Assembly (NCBI GenBank): GCA_003254905.1
Contig: QANU01085255.1
Span: forward strand, 135,136-199,135
Origin: Nissolia schottii
Lineage: Eukaryota; Streptophyta; Magnoliopsida; Fabales; Fabaceae
Direction: 5' to 3'
Length of the DNA stretch: 64,000 nt
This document shows positions 28,900 to 40,146 of the stretch, in pieces. The notes under the pieces are model-generated. The model was not told the origin of the DNA, did not search any database, and worked only from the letters and a program-made list of their open reading frames with translations. The translations under genes and the position numbers were made by a program. Numbering within the stretch: the first letter of the stretch is position 1; each line of letters starts with the position of its first letter.

Positions 28900-29065
28900 T
28901 TGACCTATCGGAACGTGTTGCATTTGTTAAGTTTACGCGACTTAGTTATACGTGTGGGAAAAGCATCGTGTGACGTGTGACGTGTTACGTGTGGCATAAG
29001 TTTAGTATCACCCGATTTGATTAAAAAAAAACAAGAGCTTTGAGTCTTCGAAGTTGACTTGTCAA
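28900..29065. promoter_or_regulatory. Putative W boxes upstream of C2 gene 3
   Basis: TTGACC at 28900-28905, TTGACT at 29054-29059 and an inverted GTCAA at 29061-29065, some 330-500 bp before the start. Just beyond the first, 28970-29000 carries repeated ACGTG words (GTGTGACGTGTGACGTGTTACGTG), resembling ACGT-core bZIP sites. Both are sequence matches only. Confidence 0.35.
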
Positions 29066-30478
29066 ACTGGGCCTATGTGGATTTAATCAATTCATTTAGT
29101 GCTATTGCGACTGCTCCTATTTGAAGTGTTAAAATTCACTTTTGTGTTTTGTGCGTTTTACATGCATGCATGCATGTGTGACAGGTTTCCTACATGAACT
29201 CCAAGATCTAAGATTTACGAATGATTTTGTATATTGGAAAGTCTAAAAGGCAAGTATAAACTTTCGTGTGTGCAAGTTGTATATTTGTGTTCAACTTAAT
29301 GTGATAAGTTTTTGTGTTAAGAGGTAACAATTTCACTTATTTATGTGTGGATTTTTTTTTTATTTTTATATTTCATAACTTAGCTCGTCAATACAAATTT
29401 TTTCTAATTTTGGATGCCCCTAATTACCACTTTATTAAATAAGTGATATTTAATTTTGGTGTGATTACTCGAAACTTCCAGTAAAACAAAGACTATTAAT
29501 GGTCTGTTTGGAGACATAAAAAAAGCAATTTTTAAAAAATAATAAGTGTTAAAATACTATTTTTTAAAAATTTTAAAAGGTTTTACTTCAAAAAAATGAA
29601 AAAATGTATGATTTTTAATAAAACACATTATAATTATAAATTAAACCTTTTTAAAAAAAATTATACTAAAAAAGTATAACTAAGATAAATACTTTTTTTT
29701 TAAGTCAATCTAAACTATCATACACCTCCTTCACATTTGAATGTGAAGTTACAATTCAGTTTAGAAGACTAAGAGTATCATATGTATTTTTGGAAGATTC
29801 ATAGATTTAATGTAAAGTTTTGGGTAGTGCATTGAAAGTGAGTCGAGCTAATTATTAATAAAGCTTATGGCTTGACTAGATAAAAATGAGTTTGGTTGCT
29901 TAAACTTGATTTGGTAAAAGTTTAGATGAGTTAGCGCAAGTAAAATACAGTGAGTCTTTTATACTTATTAAGTTATGATATTTAATCACCACACAAAATT
30001 ATAAAGTCATAATCTTTGATTATAACCGACATACCATTATATACATAGATTACAATCCACATTAAAATTCACAATATTTATCTTATAAGTAAAAAATGAT
30101 CTATGTATGCCTTTTTTATGTCACTCCGTACATACACTTCTTCAATTTACGTTATTAATGATTAAAATACGTATTCTGTATATAGTTTTCAAAATTATAA
30201 ACAATACGCGCTCGATCCCGAATTCATTTGTCATCATTTTCCATCATCATCATCCTCCTCTTCATCCGCTCATCCTTGTTCTATTACTTTTATCCTCATC
30301 ATCCTCTCATCATTGTCATCCTCCTCATCCTTATACTCCTATCATGTGAAATTTGATTAAAATGAAATTAAGATGATGAAAAGTTAGTTTTCTTTTAAAA
30401 TGGATGAGGTCTACCTTTAACAATGGTGGTTTACTTGTTATAGATGCTTGAGTGGACAACTACTCTTGAAATGCCATA
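29066..30478. other. Intergenic, no gene recognised
   Basis: AT-rich with a short (CATG)n run near 29162-29176 and TCATCC repeats near 30240-30340. The region from 29502 (GGTCTGTTTGGAGACA) may be another MITE, but no partner end was found. Confidence 0.45.
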
Positions 30479-31140
30479 CTTGTGAACATAAGCATGTAAT
30501 GTTTGTGCATTCTACTACATGAAGTTTGTACACAGATGCTTATAAAGTTTGTGCATCAAAGAGTCTAATGAATTCTGGAATGTATGATCCATGTAAAGGT
30601 TTGTGAACATAAACGAGTAATGTTTGTACATTTTACTGCACAAAGTTTGTGCACAAATGCTTATAAAGTTTGTGCATCCAAGAGTCTAATGAATTGTGAA
30701 ATGTATGGTCCATGTAAAGGTTTGTGCGCATAAGCGTGCACTGTTTGTGCATTCTACTACATAAAGTTTGTGCACATATGCTTATATAGTTTGTGCATCA
30801 AAGAGTCTAATGAATTCCGGAATGTATGATTCTTGTAAAGGTTTGTGAACATAAACGAGTAAAGTTTGTGCATTCTACTACACAAAGTTTGTGCACAGAT
30901 GCTTATAAAGTTTGTGTATCAAAAAGTCTAATGAATTCTGGAATGTATGGTCAATGTAAATGTTTGTGAACATAAACGAGTAATGTTTGTGCATTCTACT
31001 ACATAAAGTTTGTGTACAAATGCTTATAAAGTTTGTGAATCCAAGAGTTTAATGAATTATGGAATGTATGATCCACATAAAAGTTTGTGAGCATAAGCGA
31101 GTAATGTTTGTGTATTCTACTACATAATGTTTGTGCACGC
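30479..31140 (+). repeat. Tandem array, ~120-bp unit, five and a half copies
   Basis: Units start near 30481, 30602, 30722, 30843, 30963 and 31084, each opening TTGTGAACATAA or a close variant and spaced about 120-121 bp. Within each unit the word GTTTGTGCA recurs about three times, so an older ~40-bp sub-repeat is visible. Shared landmarks are TTCTACTACATAAAG, GATGCTTATAAAG and GAGTCTAATGAATT. The array is non-coding by frame. Confidence 0.93.
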
Positions 31141-31969
31141 GAATGAAAACTAAGAAACGTAAATCGCGTGTGCACGCGCATTTAATTGCTGACTCAAAAT
31201 CCATGCGTGAATGAGTATTCGTAGTGAGTCCAAACGTATTTAATATGAAGTGAATGTATGGTGAATGGAAATATGCTGTACATATAGCACTACTAATCTT
31301 ATAAGTTATTTAAGTTGAATGTTATAAACAGGTTCATTTAATGAACTGAAATATCGAACTCAAACACGACTTTTAAGTATCGAGATATTAGGATCCTCTC
31401 ATCACTTTAAAAAGTACTCCCTATCGCTTCCCTGCTTGGGAGCCATCCGCATTTCAAATCTTTTAAAATAAAATAAAATAAATTAACAAACAGTAAAAGG
31501 GTGATTTTTCCTTACAAATTCCTGCAAACGATGAAAGTGCATAATTTGGAAATATATTTAATCACATACGTGGAATTACTGTGGTCGTGAATTCCAAAGG
31601 ATAGATATAGCTAGTATTAGAATAGTAGTCTTGTGGAACATCGTCGTTGTTACGGTGAAATTTTATTGCGTGTTAGCTGGATGGAGAATTTAAAATTAGT
31701 CGCGAGGGAAATTATATTAAATTTTAGTTCATGACATGGTCAATGTGAAAAATTATATGTAGCCATTTTTGCTGGTAAGTATATATATGAAGTTTAAGGG
31801 AAAACACATGGCAATCTTAATCTATTGCGTTAATGTCGGAGAAATTTCATTGACAAAAAGAAGGGATAAGGTGGAATAGTTCTTCACTTCTTGATATATC
31901 TATGCTCATTGTACTTGTTCTCAATTTTGTGCCAACTTACAATTATGCATTTATATATCTTAATCTATG
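31141..31969. other. Intergenic, no gene recognised
   Basis: AT-rich DNA after the tandem array. No assignable feature. Confidence 0.5.
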
Positions 31970-32450
31970 CTACCGTGTTTTCATGTCCGACGCAACGAGG
32001 ACATTGACGCATGAAGACACTCGTCCAACACACGTGTTGCATGTGTTTGAAAGTATTAAAAAAAATTCATGATTAGTCATGTTTAAACATGTCCAAACTA
32101 TATCTGTGAGTTTTTTTGAGCCGTGTTTATGTTGTGTTCAAATAAAATATATTTTAAATACTAAATAATTTATAATAATATGGATTCTTAAAAAATTAAC
32201 AAGTATTAGCACATAATATCATATCGTGAATGTTCTATGTATTTTAAAAGAGATTTAAAAAATAATAAAGATAAATCATTTAATATTAATTAAAAAAATA
32301 TTAAGAACTTATTATAAAATTTTAATTTTATATTTATATATATCTTTTATATTTATATATATCGGATTTATATTCTATAAAATTTTAAAATTAATATGAG
32401 AACATATTGTATGTCTGATAGTGTTTTGTGTTTGTGTCAACTTCAATCCT
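31970..32450 (+). repeat. Dispersed repeat rich in GTGTCC/ACACGTGT words, copy B
   Basis: Collinear with 27165-27600 in the same orientation (see that entry). Shared words include AACACACGTGT, AATTTATAATAAT and AAAATTTTAAAATTA. More AT-rich and diverged than copy A, with a local TATATTTATA duplication near 32330-32360. Confidence 0.5.
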
Positions 32451-33875
32451 TCTTAGATCTTAACTGTTATTTGAGCTTGTTTTAGTTTTTTTTTTTTTTT
32501 TTTTTTGTGAGTGGAATTTTCGTAATAGTATTATTGCACATGAAACCTTGTACGGTACGGTGTTTTTCTTAGTCATTTCTGATAGCTGTCGTTGTTGGGC
32601 ATTACATTGATCCCACACGCTATTTTAGGATGCCTCAACCTCTTCAAAGGTAATTTATATTATCTTAAATATAAAATTGAGGGTAAATTCATTCGATTTC
32701 CTTTGTCAAGCAGTTTAAACATTTATGAGAGAAGATTACTAAGATATTATCAAAACTGTTATGATCAAATAATTTAAGATTCAAGTCTTATTGTCTATGT
32801 TTTTTTTTTTTAATAAATATGTTAAATTTTAGCACGAAGTAGAAAAAATTTACTTGTCTAATGTCCACGTTTTGTGCCTAACAAGCTCACGCGTAAGAGA
32901 ACTTGTCAAATATAAAATTATTAAATTATCTTTGTTTAATAACTTAAGCTTTTAGAATAGATTGTTGATAAGAGCCATTTCAAACACTCCTTGGCAACGT
33001 AGTTTCCAAACACTATTTAGAGGAGTTTGAAAATTCATATAATTAGGGGAGTCTTCAATTCTCTTTAGGCGAATTTGCCTGATAAAGAGGGATCAATTGG
33101 CATGGGAGGGAGTGCCATGGAAGAGAATAATTAAGGTTAAATGAATTGTGTTTTAGTAGAAGGAAATGAAAAGAATAAAGAGGAACACCTTATCTCTTTT
33201 TTGCTACCCAGTTAAATTAAAGGCATCCTTTTGTAAATTGGGGGTTAAGGTCGTTGCCTTGTCTTTCCCTTCTATGTCATTGTTTGGTATTAAAGGGTGA
33301 AAGGAGTCTAAAATTAGAGGAGATTCAAATAAACAGACTAAGTATAAGTCCTCCCAAATATATATTATTTAGTTACCCTAAACTTAATTAATGTGAGACT
33401 TTATTCTTACACTTAGAAAATCACAATAGTTAGTCATTCCCTTTCACACTTTATAAAGCTCCTAAACATAGCCTAAAAATCACATTGTAACCCACAAGAA
33501 TTATTAGATAATAATTCTAACTATGACTTGACATATCTCAATTTTCTATCTAGGCAAATTTGAGTGATTTTTGGAATCGATTTTGTTTAATGGCTAGAAG
33601 TAATCATAACCAAATTCGGCATATCAAGAAGCTTATTTAACCAAGTTTAAATTATGAAATTTGATTCAGTGTACTTTACACGTCGAGTTCAATTGGATCA
33701 TACTTCCAAATAGCCCAAACCACTTTATAGGATGAATTTACTTCGTAATAACCATTGTCAATCCGTAGTTAATAATTCTTGAAATGTTACTTTCATAAAT
33801 AATTAGTTATAAATTATATTATCTTATATTTCAATTAATACATTTTATATAGTGTGATGTTGGTATGACCTGTTA
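32451..33875. other. Intergenic, no gene recognised
   Basis: Poly-T runs near 32486-32505 and 32800. No gene recognised. Confidence 0.5.
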
Positions 33876-34610
33876 TTAGGGGGTGGGAACAAGCCACGTC
33901 TGTTTCGTTAATTTTTGATCTGGTTTGTTAATTATTATATGCCGATTTTTTAGTCTAGCCTGACCTGTTTGGGAGGCCTAGCCTGGAACCTGATAGGCTT
34001 GGCTGTGTATTTTTTTATCATAAAAAAATATAAAATAAAATAAAATATGTAATTTTTCAAAAATAATCATAACAAAGTATTGTTTTTGTTAATAACTTAA
34101 TTTCTCAATATAATAATATTCTAAAGTAAAAAACTATAATATATATATAAGTATTTCTTGTTTTTGCATGTTGTCGGGATATGCCCATGAAGAAACATAT
34201 CAACAGACAAGTCTGAGTAATGTGAATATCCTTTCTGTGAGAAGAAAATCAATTTTTCATCTATTAATTTTATCAAAAGAAACCAAAATCCATATCCCAA
34301 AAAAGTTTGCTCAACTTTGTTATGTATATCACTAATTCTTGATTAGTATGTGATAGCAAGATCATAAACAGAATATACGACATTTTACTAACAAAAAACA
34401 AAAAAGAAAAATGTCAGTAAAGTTCTCTCACGTTATTCAGATGAGATAACCGTGTGAGTGCGAGAGAGTCCTAAAAACTCTTTAGATTAGGATTTTTTTA
34501 AAATGAAAAATTAAATAATAAAATTATATTAATAAATATGATTATATAAAATATTACAAAAAATAATGTTAGTTTAATAGTTAAAATATTATTTTAATAT
34601 GGTAAGAATC
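33876..34610 (+). repeat. Dispersed repeat family R1, copy 2
   Basis: Begins near GGGGTGGGAACAAGCC and ends with a tRNA-like stretch (AATGTTAGTTTAATAGTTAAAATATTATTTTAATATGG). The stretch 34010-34610 is the reverse complement of most of 13579-14290. The left part matches 24985-25150. It shows the family with one set of unlike ends, in contrast to the fold-back copy 1. Confidence 0.6.
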
Positions 34611-35799
34611 TTTTCGAGTCACATAGGCCGTTTGGCGTATTCCCCCCTACCTGTTATGAAATCTGTGGTATGTACTCGTGCTTTCGAAGCTTTCCTTGTG
34701 TGACAAGATTCCTTGATTAAATTCATTACACGCTTCTTCATGATTGCGGGAGATTCGATTTTTATAAGTTATAACTAATTACGTGTAAATTCGATCTTGC
34801 TGACACATATATTTAGTCCAGTGCAAATATTATTTTCATACGGACTATATATACCATTATATTCTGTTTTGAAATAGATGTAAAATATATCGTGAAACTT
34901 CTATAATTCTAAAATTTTATAATTTTATTATCAATTAAGGATTGGACGGGCTAACTCACCATTGTGAACCACGTTTTAAATCTCAATCAAAATTATCGCT
35001 CACATAGAAGTTAATTCATCACAATATAATAAATTATAAATTGAATTTTAGTTAAGATTAAGGTATTTAAACATAATTATCTTATAGGTGAGAAGACCTT
35101 TAAAAAAAAAACTTATAACTTTATCATGTAAGACTTTATTATTTTTTTAAAGTGTCACCGCATGATTGAATAATTATGTAAATTCTATTATTCAATGATT
35201 GAACTCTTGTATTTTTATAAGATTATCCGATTTGAATAAATAGAAAAGGTTAGAAAAAGATATCATTTTCATTGATTCTAGCCCCCCGCACTGCACCGCA
35301 TTCCCATTTGTCACTATGTTTCAGAAGTAAATCAAGGAAAAGAACAATTCAAATTTTCATCAAAACTAATTAAAATGCTACATACATGGAACATACACAG
35401 AAAGAACTCCATTATTCAAAGTAGTTTCAAACAATAATTTAGTCAAACGAGTTGTATTGATATATGGCACTACGATTTTTACACATCAATAACACGCAAT
35501 TTCTGCATCGATAGTTGTAAGTTTTTCATTTTTACCAGCTAAATAATCGTACATGTCACTTAGAAAATTGATAACTTATACAAAAAAAGTATATATCGAT
35601 ATATTTATACTATTAACAAAGAAGATGTAGCCCTTTAACTGTTCCCTTTGATCACATTTTATTTCTTGATTTAATCTTTTTAAATAATTTAATTTATAAA
35701 CATCTTCTTTTAAACTCATATATAAAATTAAAACGGGAAGTCATATAACCAACAACGTGTACAACTTATAACATCCAACTTACTATTCCATACATAATC
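34611..35799. other. Intergenic, no gene recognised
   Basis: AT-rich; nothing assignable apart from the 5' target duplication of the SINE at its right end. Confidence 0.5.
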
Positions 35800-35816
35800 A
35801 TAGAACTTAAACTCAA

Positions 35817-35963
35817 CCAACAGGAGTTAGTCCAAGTGGTAAGCACCTTGGTATACATTAAGCAAGGTCTCGAGTTCGAGACCTTGTGTACACAGTTATC
35901 CCCGCTGAGAGACTCACCCGCCATAACCAGATGCACGCCCCGGATACGGCAACCTAAAAAAAA
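35817..35963 (+). mobile_element. tRNA-derived SINE, copy 3 (internally deleted)
   Basis: Same family as 4632-4818, with A-box-like TAGTCCAAGTGGTAAGCACC and B-box-like GGTCTCGAGTTCGAGACC, ending in an A tract. It is flanked by a 17-bp target-site duplication with one mismatch, ATAGAACTTAAACTCAA (35800-35816) and ATAGAATTTAAACTCAA (35964-35980). About 40 bp of the body present in copies 1 and 2 is missing just before the A tract. Confidence 0.88.
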
Positions 35964-36088
35964 ATAGAATTTAAACTCAAATAACATACAATTAATATTC
36001 CAGCTATAAAAAAAAATAAAAATTAAATCTATATGAACAAGATTTTAAAAAACTACATGAACATTATTTCAAACGTTGTTAGTGATAC

Positions 36089-36622
36089 TCACTTGTAATC
36101 GTTCCTCCAACAAACCGGAATGCCAGTAACAACCTCACCGCCATTATCGGAACAACCCACGTGCTCGTGGAACCCACAACTGCCGCCGCCGCCAACCACC
36201 ACGTTCTCCGCCGCCGCAGCGTCTGCAACCGCCCTGACCGAGAAATTAAGAATCCCATTGGCGACCCCATCCGAATCCCTCAACCTATAGCTCAAAAACT
36301 GAAGGCAGTGATCAGGTACACCCGTTCCCAGAATATCCGTAACTGCCACCCTGGCAACCGCAACGTCCTTAATAGAATCCCTCGACGTCTTGCACTTCAC
36401 CTCGAACGCGATGCACCGCGCGTGGGGCCCAACCTCCACGAGCAACTTCTCGTTCCACGACACGAAGCTGCTGTCGTCGCTCCCCTTGAACGACGTCGTG
36501 TGGCTCGTCAGGGAGTCCGCGCGAACCAGCACGGAGGCGTCGTTCTTCGTCAAGGGCTTTCCGCCGCGGCGGAGGCCCTCGGCGGAGAGCACCGTGAGCT
36601 CCAGGGTTCTTGATTTGGTCAT
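36089..36622 (-). CDS. C2-domain protein, BAP-like, gene 4
   Basis: Single exon, 177 aa from the ATG at 36622. An upstream in-frame ATG at 36661 would add thirteen polar residues and is less like the family start. C2 strands are visible as RTLELTVLSAEGL, DASVLVRADSL, FVSWNEKLLVEV, ARCIAFEVKCK, AVARVAVTDILG, QFLSYRLRDSDGVANGILNFSVRA. Then come an Ala/Gly-rich linker and the tail EVVTGIPVCWRND, matching the VVTGIPVxW ending of this family. The SAEGL first loop is what I recall from Arabidopsis BAP1. The coding region is GC-rich (many third-position C/G) against an AT-rich setting. A TATA-like CTTTATA is at 36705-36711. Expected role: membrane-bound negative regulator of cell death; inferred only. 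Confidence 0.85.
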   Translation of the reverse strand: MTKSRTLELTVLSAEGLRRGGKPLTKNDASVLVRADSLTSHTTSFKGSDDSSFVSWNEKLLVEVGPHARCIAFEVKCKTSRDSIKDVAVARVAVTDILGTGVPDHCLQFLSYRLRDSDGVANGILNFSVRAVADAAAAENVVVGGGGSCGFHEHVGCSDNGGEVVTGIPVCWRNDYK

Positions 36623-36661
36623 TGGATTGGATTCGTGTGATTGGAATGATTGGGATTTCAA

Positions 36662-37290
36662 ATTTTACATGTTGAGAAAATGTGAATGCTTGTGGTTTTG
36701 TTGGCTTTATATTGAGAAAGATCTAATCTCCTAATTTTTAAAATTATTTTTACTTACGTAAATACTTTTGATCCCTCATTTTTACTTTTATAAAGGTTTT
36801 TGCATAATAATAATAATCATATTTTCGTTTCCATAGAGGGTAAATAAAGAAGTTATTCTTTTGCGGTTACAATTCATTAGTATATTATTTTAATATTTTT
36901 ATTCCCGATATTTCTTAAATTATTTTCTCTCTCTATATATATTTTGTTGTGTTAATACTTATTAATTTTTTAAAAAAATTTATAATATTTTAAATTATTT
37001 TTTGCTGGGATATAGCTTTCGTATAGTCCAAAAACTTTTCAATATAACTCAAATATTCCTAGACATGATTAATCATGAATTTTTTATTTGGCATGAGATA
37101 ACTTATTAAGATTATCGGTGATCTAATTTTTAAATTACTTGACACAATTACTTGTTTGGTGCGACATGATTGTTGGTAATATAGATTACCCAAATAATTT
37201 ATATTACCTTCAAAGTGATAATGTGAATAACCTATGTAGGAGATGTCTATTTGGATGACCACCTCTAGTTAATCCTAAGTAGTAGTAGTA

Positions 37291-37329
<39 letters not shown>

Positions 37330-38339
37330 GTAAAATACGATGATGGTGATGATAGTAATGTATAATACCTTATAATCTTTTTTATATGTCAAACAAAGTA
37401 ATATAAATTTTTAATTAACATACCAAACATAATATTATAATATTATTAATAATGCACAAAACATCATCTTTTCATAAACTTAAAAGAGACAAAAACTCCT
37501 TTAAAAGGCATTAAGCCTTTCCGGCCTTTGACTTTCCACCTATTCAACACGTGTAAAGTTATAAAAATGTGTTGGCAGAATGGTGCAAATTTGAATTTAT
37601 CAGAAAGGAGAGTGAAAAGGGAAAACAACGGCTGGTTACCACAGCCCACCAATGAAAAGTTCGGTCCCAAAACTAACTAGTTTTCACACATTAAGCATCA
37701 TCACTAGTTATATATAGTGCATAGTTCCCTTTTTTCTTTGTTTATTTTGATAGGTAGCCTTTTCACTTTACATTATGTTAATTGTATTAAGTTTTAGTCA
37801 TACTTGAAAATTTGTAATTATAATTACAGTTTTATTTTTATTCTAAATTCTTTTTATCAAATAGGAAGAATGGCATGAGAAATAAAATTTTAATTTTCGT
37901 TACTCAGCCCGTGGTTGTGGACTCTCCTTTGGCCTCTTGTTTTAAAAAAAGAAGGAAGAGATTGAATTGTAGTTGGTCATATCTTTCTTTTGTAAAGAAG
38001 TAATATTTTGCGTACCCAATAAAAGAAGTAATATTTTAATAAAATTAATATTATATATTAACTAGGATTATGGTTATCCTCTATCAAGAGCTGATTATGA
38101 CAAATTCTTAGATTCAAATTCCCAAGAATTTTACAGATTAACCAGGACAAATTTGATTGCCATTTTTTATGCTAATTGAATTAGCGAGAGATTAACGACA
38201 AGTTTTGCGGTCTTTATTTACAAGTCACTAATTAGTTTAGGAAACAATTTGATCATTAATTCGTCGCTGATTGGTTTTAGCAACAAAACAAGTGACTAGT
38301 ATTTTGTTGCTAATCCATAGCTATTTATGATGAGAAAGA
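36662..38339. other. Intergenic upstream of C2 gene 4
   Basis: Holds an (AAT)n microsatellite near 37290-37330. No gene recognised. A TTGACTTTCC word near 37530 is a lone W-box match about 900 bp upstream of gene 4. Confidence 0.5.
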
Positions 38340-38740
38340 TTTCTTAAATCATTACAAATTAGTGAGGAGTTATTTTGTAACTAATAACTCGTAGATTCCT
38401 CGCAATATTCATTGCAATTTCGTCGTTGTTTCGTAGCGAATATGATAAATACTAAAACAAATTTCGTCGTTGTTCTGTCACAGATTTCAATTCACTCACT
38501 AATTCAACATGATTCGATGCTGATACGATACAAACCAAAACAAAGTCCGTTTACATTTTGGTGTTAATCCGTCACAAATTTTAATGACTTCCTCGCTAAT
38601 TCCTTGTTGATTCGACGTGAATATGATAAAGACCAAAGCAAAGTTCATTGTCATTGCATCGCTAATCCATCATATATTCTAATATGACCAATTCATAGCT
38701 ACCCCAATGGAAAATATAATAAAGATTAGAATGAAGGTTG
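38340..38740 (+). repeat. Degenerate tandem repeat, ~90-bp unit
   Basis: The word GAATATGATAAAxACxAAA recurs at about 38438, 38521, 38619 and 38711. It alternates with TTCGTCGTTGTT / TTGGTGTTAATCCGTCAC / TTGCATCGCTAATCCATC-like blocks, giving four or so diverged units of roughly 83-98 bp. The style resembles subterminal repeats of CACTA elements, but no ends were found. Confidence 0.55.
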
Positions 38741-39972
38741 TCGCCATGTTTGCGAGGGAGATTAGCGGGAAATTTTTCTCTTACTAAACGTTTTACCTAT
38801 TGAGTATATTGTAAGGGATAGCGTCCTCACTAATCCCTCACTAATTGCTCACATAATTTTTCAGCCCATATTTTTTAAATTTTTGCTATGAATCTACTTT
38901 TGCTCACGATCCCTCACTATTTTTTATCTAATTCAATTTTTTCTTATAAAAAAATCATACAACCTTTTCAATTAGTATATTTCTTATGTAAGTAAACGTT
39001 CATATAATTTTAAGCTAGTATCATAATAATTAGCTAAAATTTTCTTCAAAGACCTTTAATATTTAAATCGTTTTTAGTTTTTACAAGTATTTCTACACTC
39101 AAATACTAGTTATAGTTTGAATCTACTTCTCTATTTGAGAACGCAACTTGCTTATTGTTATAAATAAGGAGCCGTCTCCATTGGTCGGGATACTTTCCTG
39201 AACCATCTTGGTCTTTGCATGAGAGTTATTGATCTTAAAATTGATAGTTAAAATTGCTTTAGTCAAATTTATGTTTTTCACCCATAAAAAGATAAGAACT
39301 AAAATTCAAGATTTGTAAATAGCACCATGAAGATAAGTCAATTTAGAGATTAGATAACTGGTTTCACTGCTCTTGTTCCTGTTTCCATCAAGTACCCCAC
39401 CCACACCTTTGAACGTGCAGTAGTTAACAATTAAGCACATTGACTTATGTAATTTTATTTTGAATAAGAGTTTATTTATTATATAATGTCAAAGATATGA
39501 ACATCGAATTCTTACATTTATTATTTTTAAAGTCTACCGAATAACAATTCATAATTAGATAATAGTCTAATTTTCTTTTACACAAAAGTATTTTTTTTTC
39601 TCAATTAAATTATTGACATTAAATTTTTATTAACAGAAATTTAACTAACTCAATCTGAGCAAACTAAAGATTCTCTTAAAAGAAATAGAAATCTCCCAAA
39701 GATACTTCAACTAACCCGGCTCGACTGAAGTATATACCAATTAATCTCTTAAATACATATTTTTTCTAAATAAAATAGTAAGAAACTTTTTATTTACTCT
39801 ATATTTAAACTCAGATGCTTTCGTTTTACTGAGTATAAAAGTAATCACTAAACTAAGAAGTGAGACTTTGACAGTGTGTATTATACATTTTTTATTTGAG
39901 TGTGGGCTTTTATTTGAAGTTCAATTTTAGCGTCAAATGCAATCTAAAAAAAAAGGTATAAAATTAATTAAA
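38741..39972. other. Intergenic, no gene recognised
   Basis: AT-rich, with continued degenerate CACTAATCCCTCACTAA-type words near 38830-38860. No gene seen. Confidence 0.5.
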
Positions 39973-40146
39973 AATAATATTTATACACAAAAAATGAAGG
40001 AATATTATACATCTTATAAAAGAAATGAGAGAAAGAAAAAAAAAATGTAATGGATCAAATTTATTTTACTAACGTATTTTATTAGTGAAACGTTTTAAGT
40101 GCTGTAGAATTGAAATAATAGAATGTACAAATAAATAACACACCTC
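39973..40146. mobile_element. Short MITE-like element, copy A
   Basis: Starts AATAATATTTATACAC and ends GAATGTACAAATAAATAACACACCTC. A related copy at 63352-63527 starts ATGATATTTGTACACC and ends GGTGTACAAACAACACACCTC. The ends are imperfect inverted repeats around GTGTACAAA. This copy is the more decayed one. Confidence 0.4.
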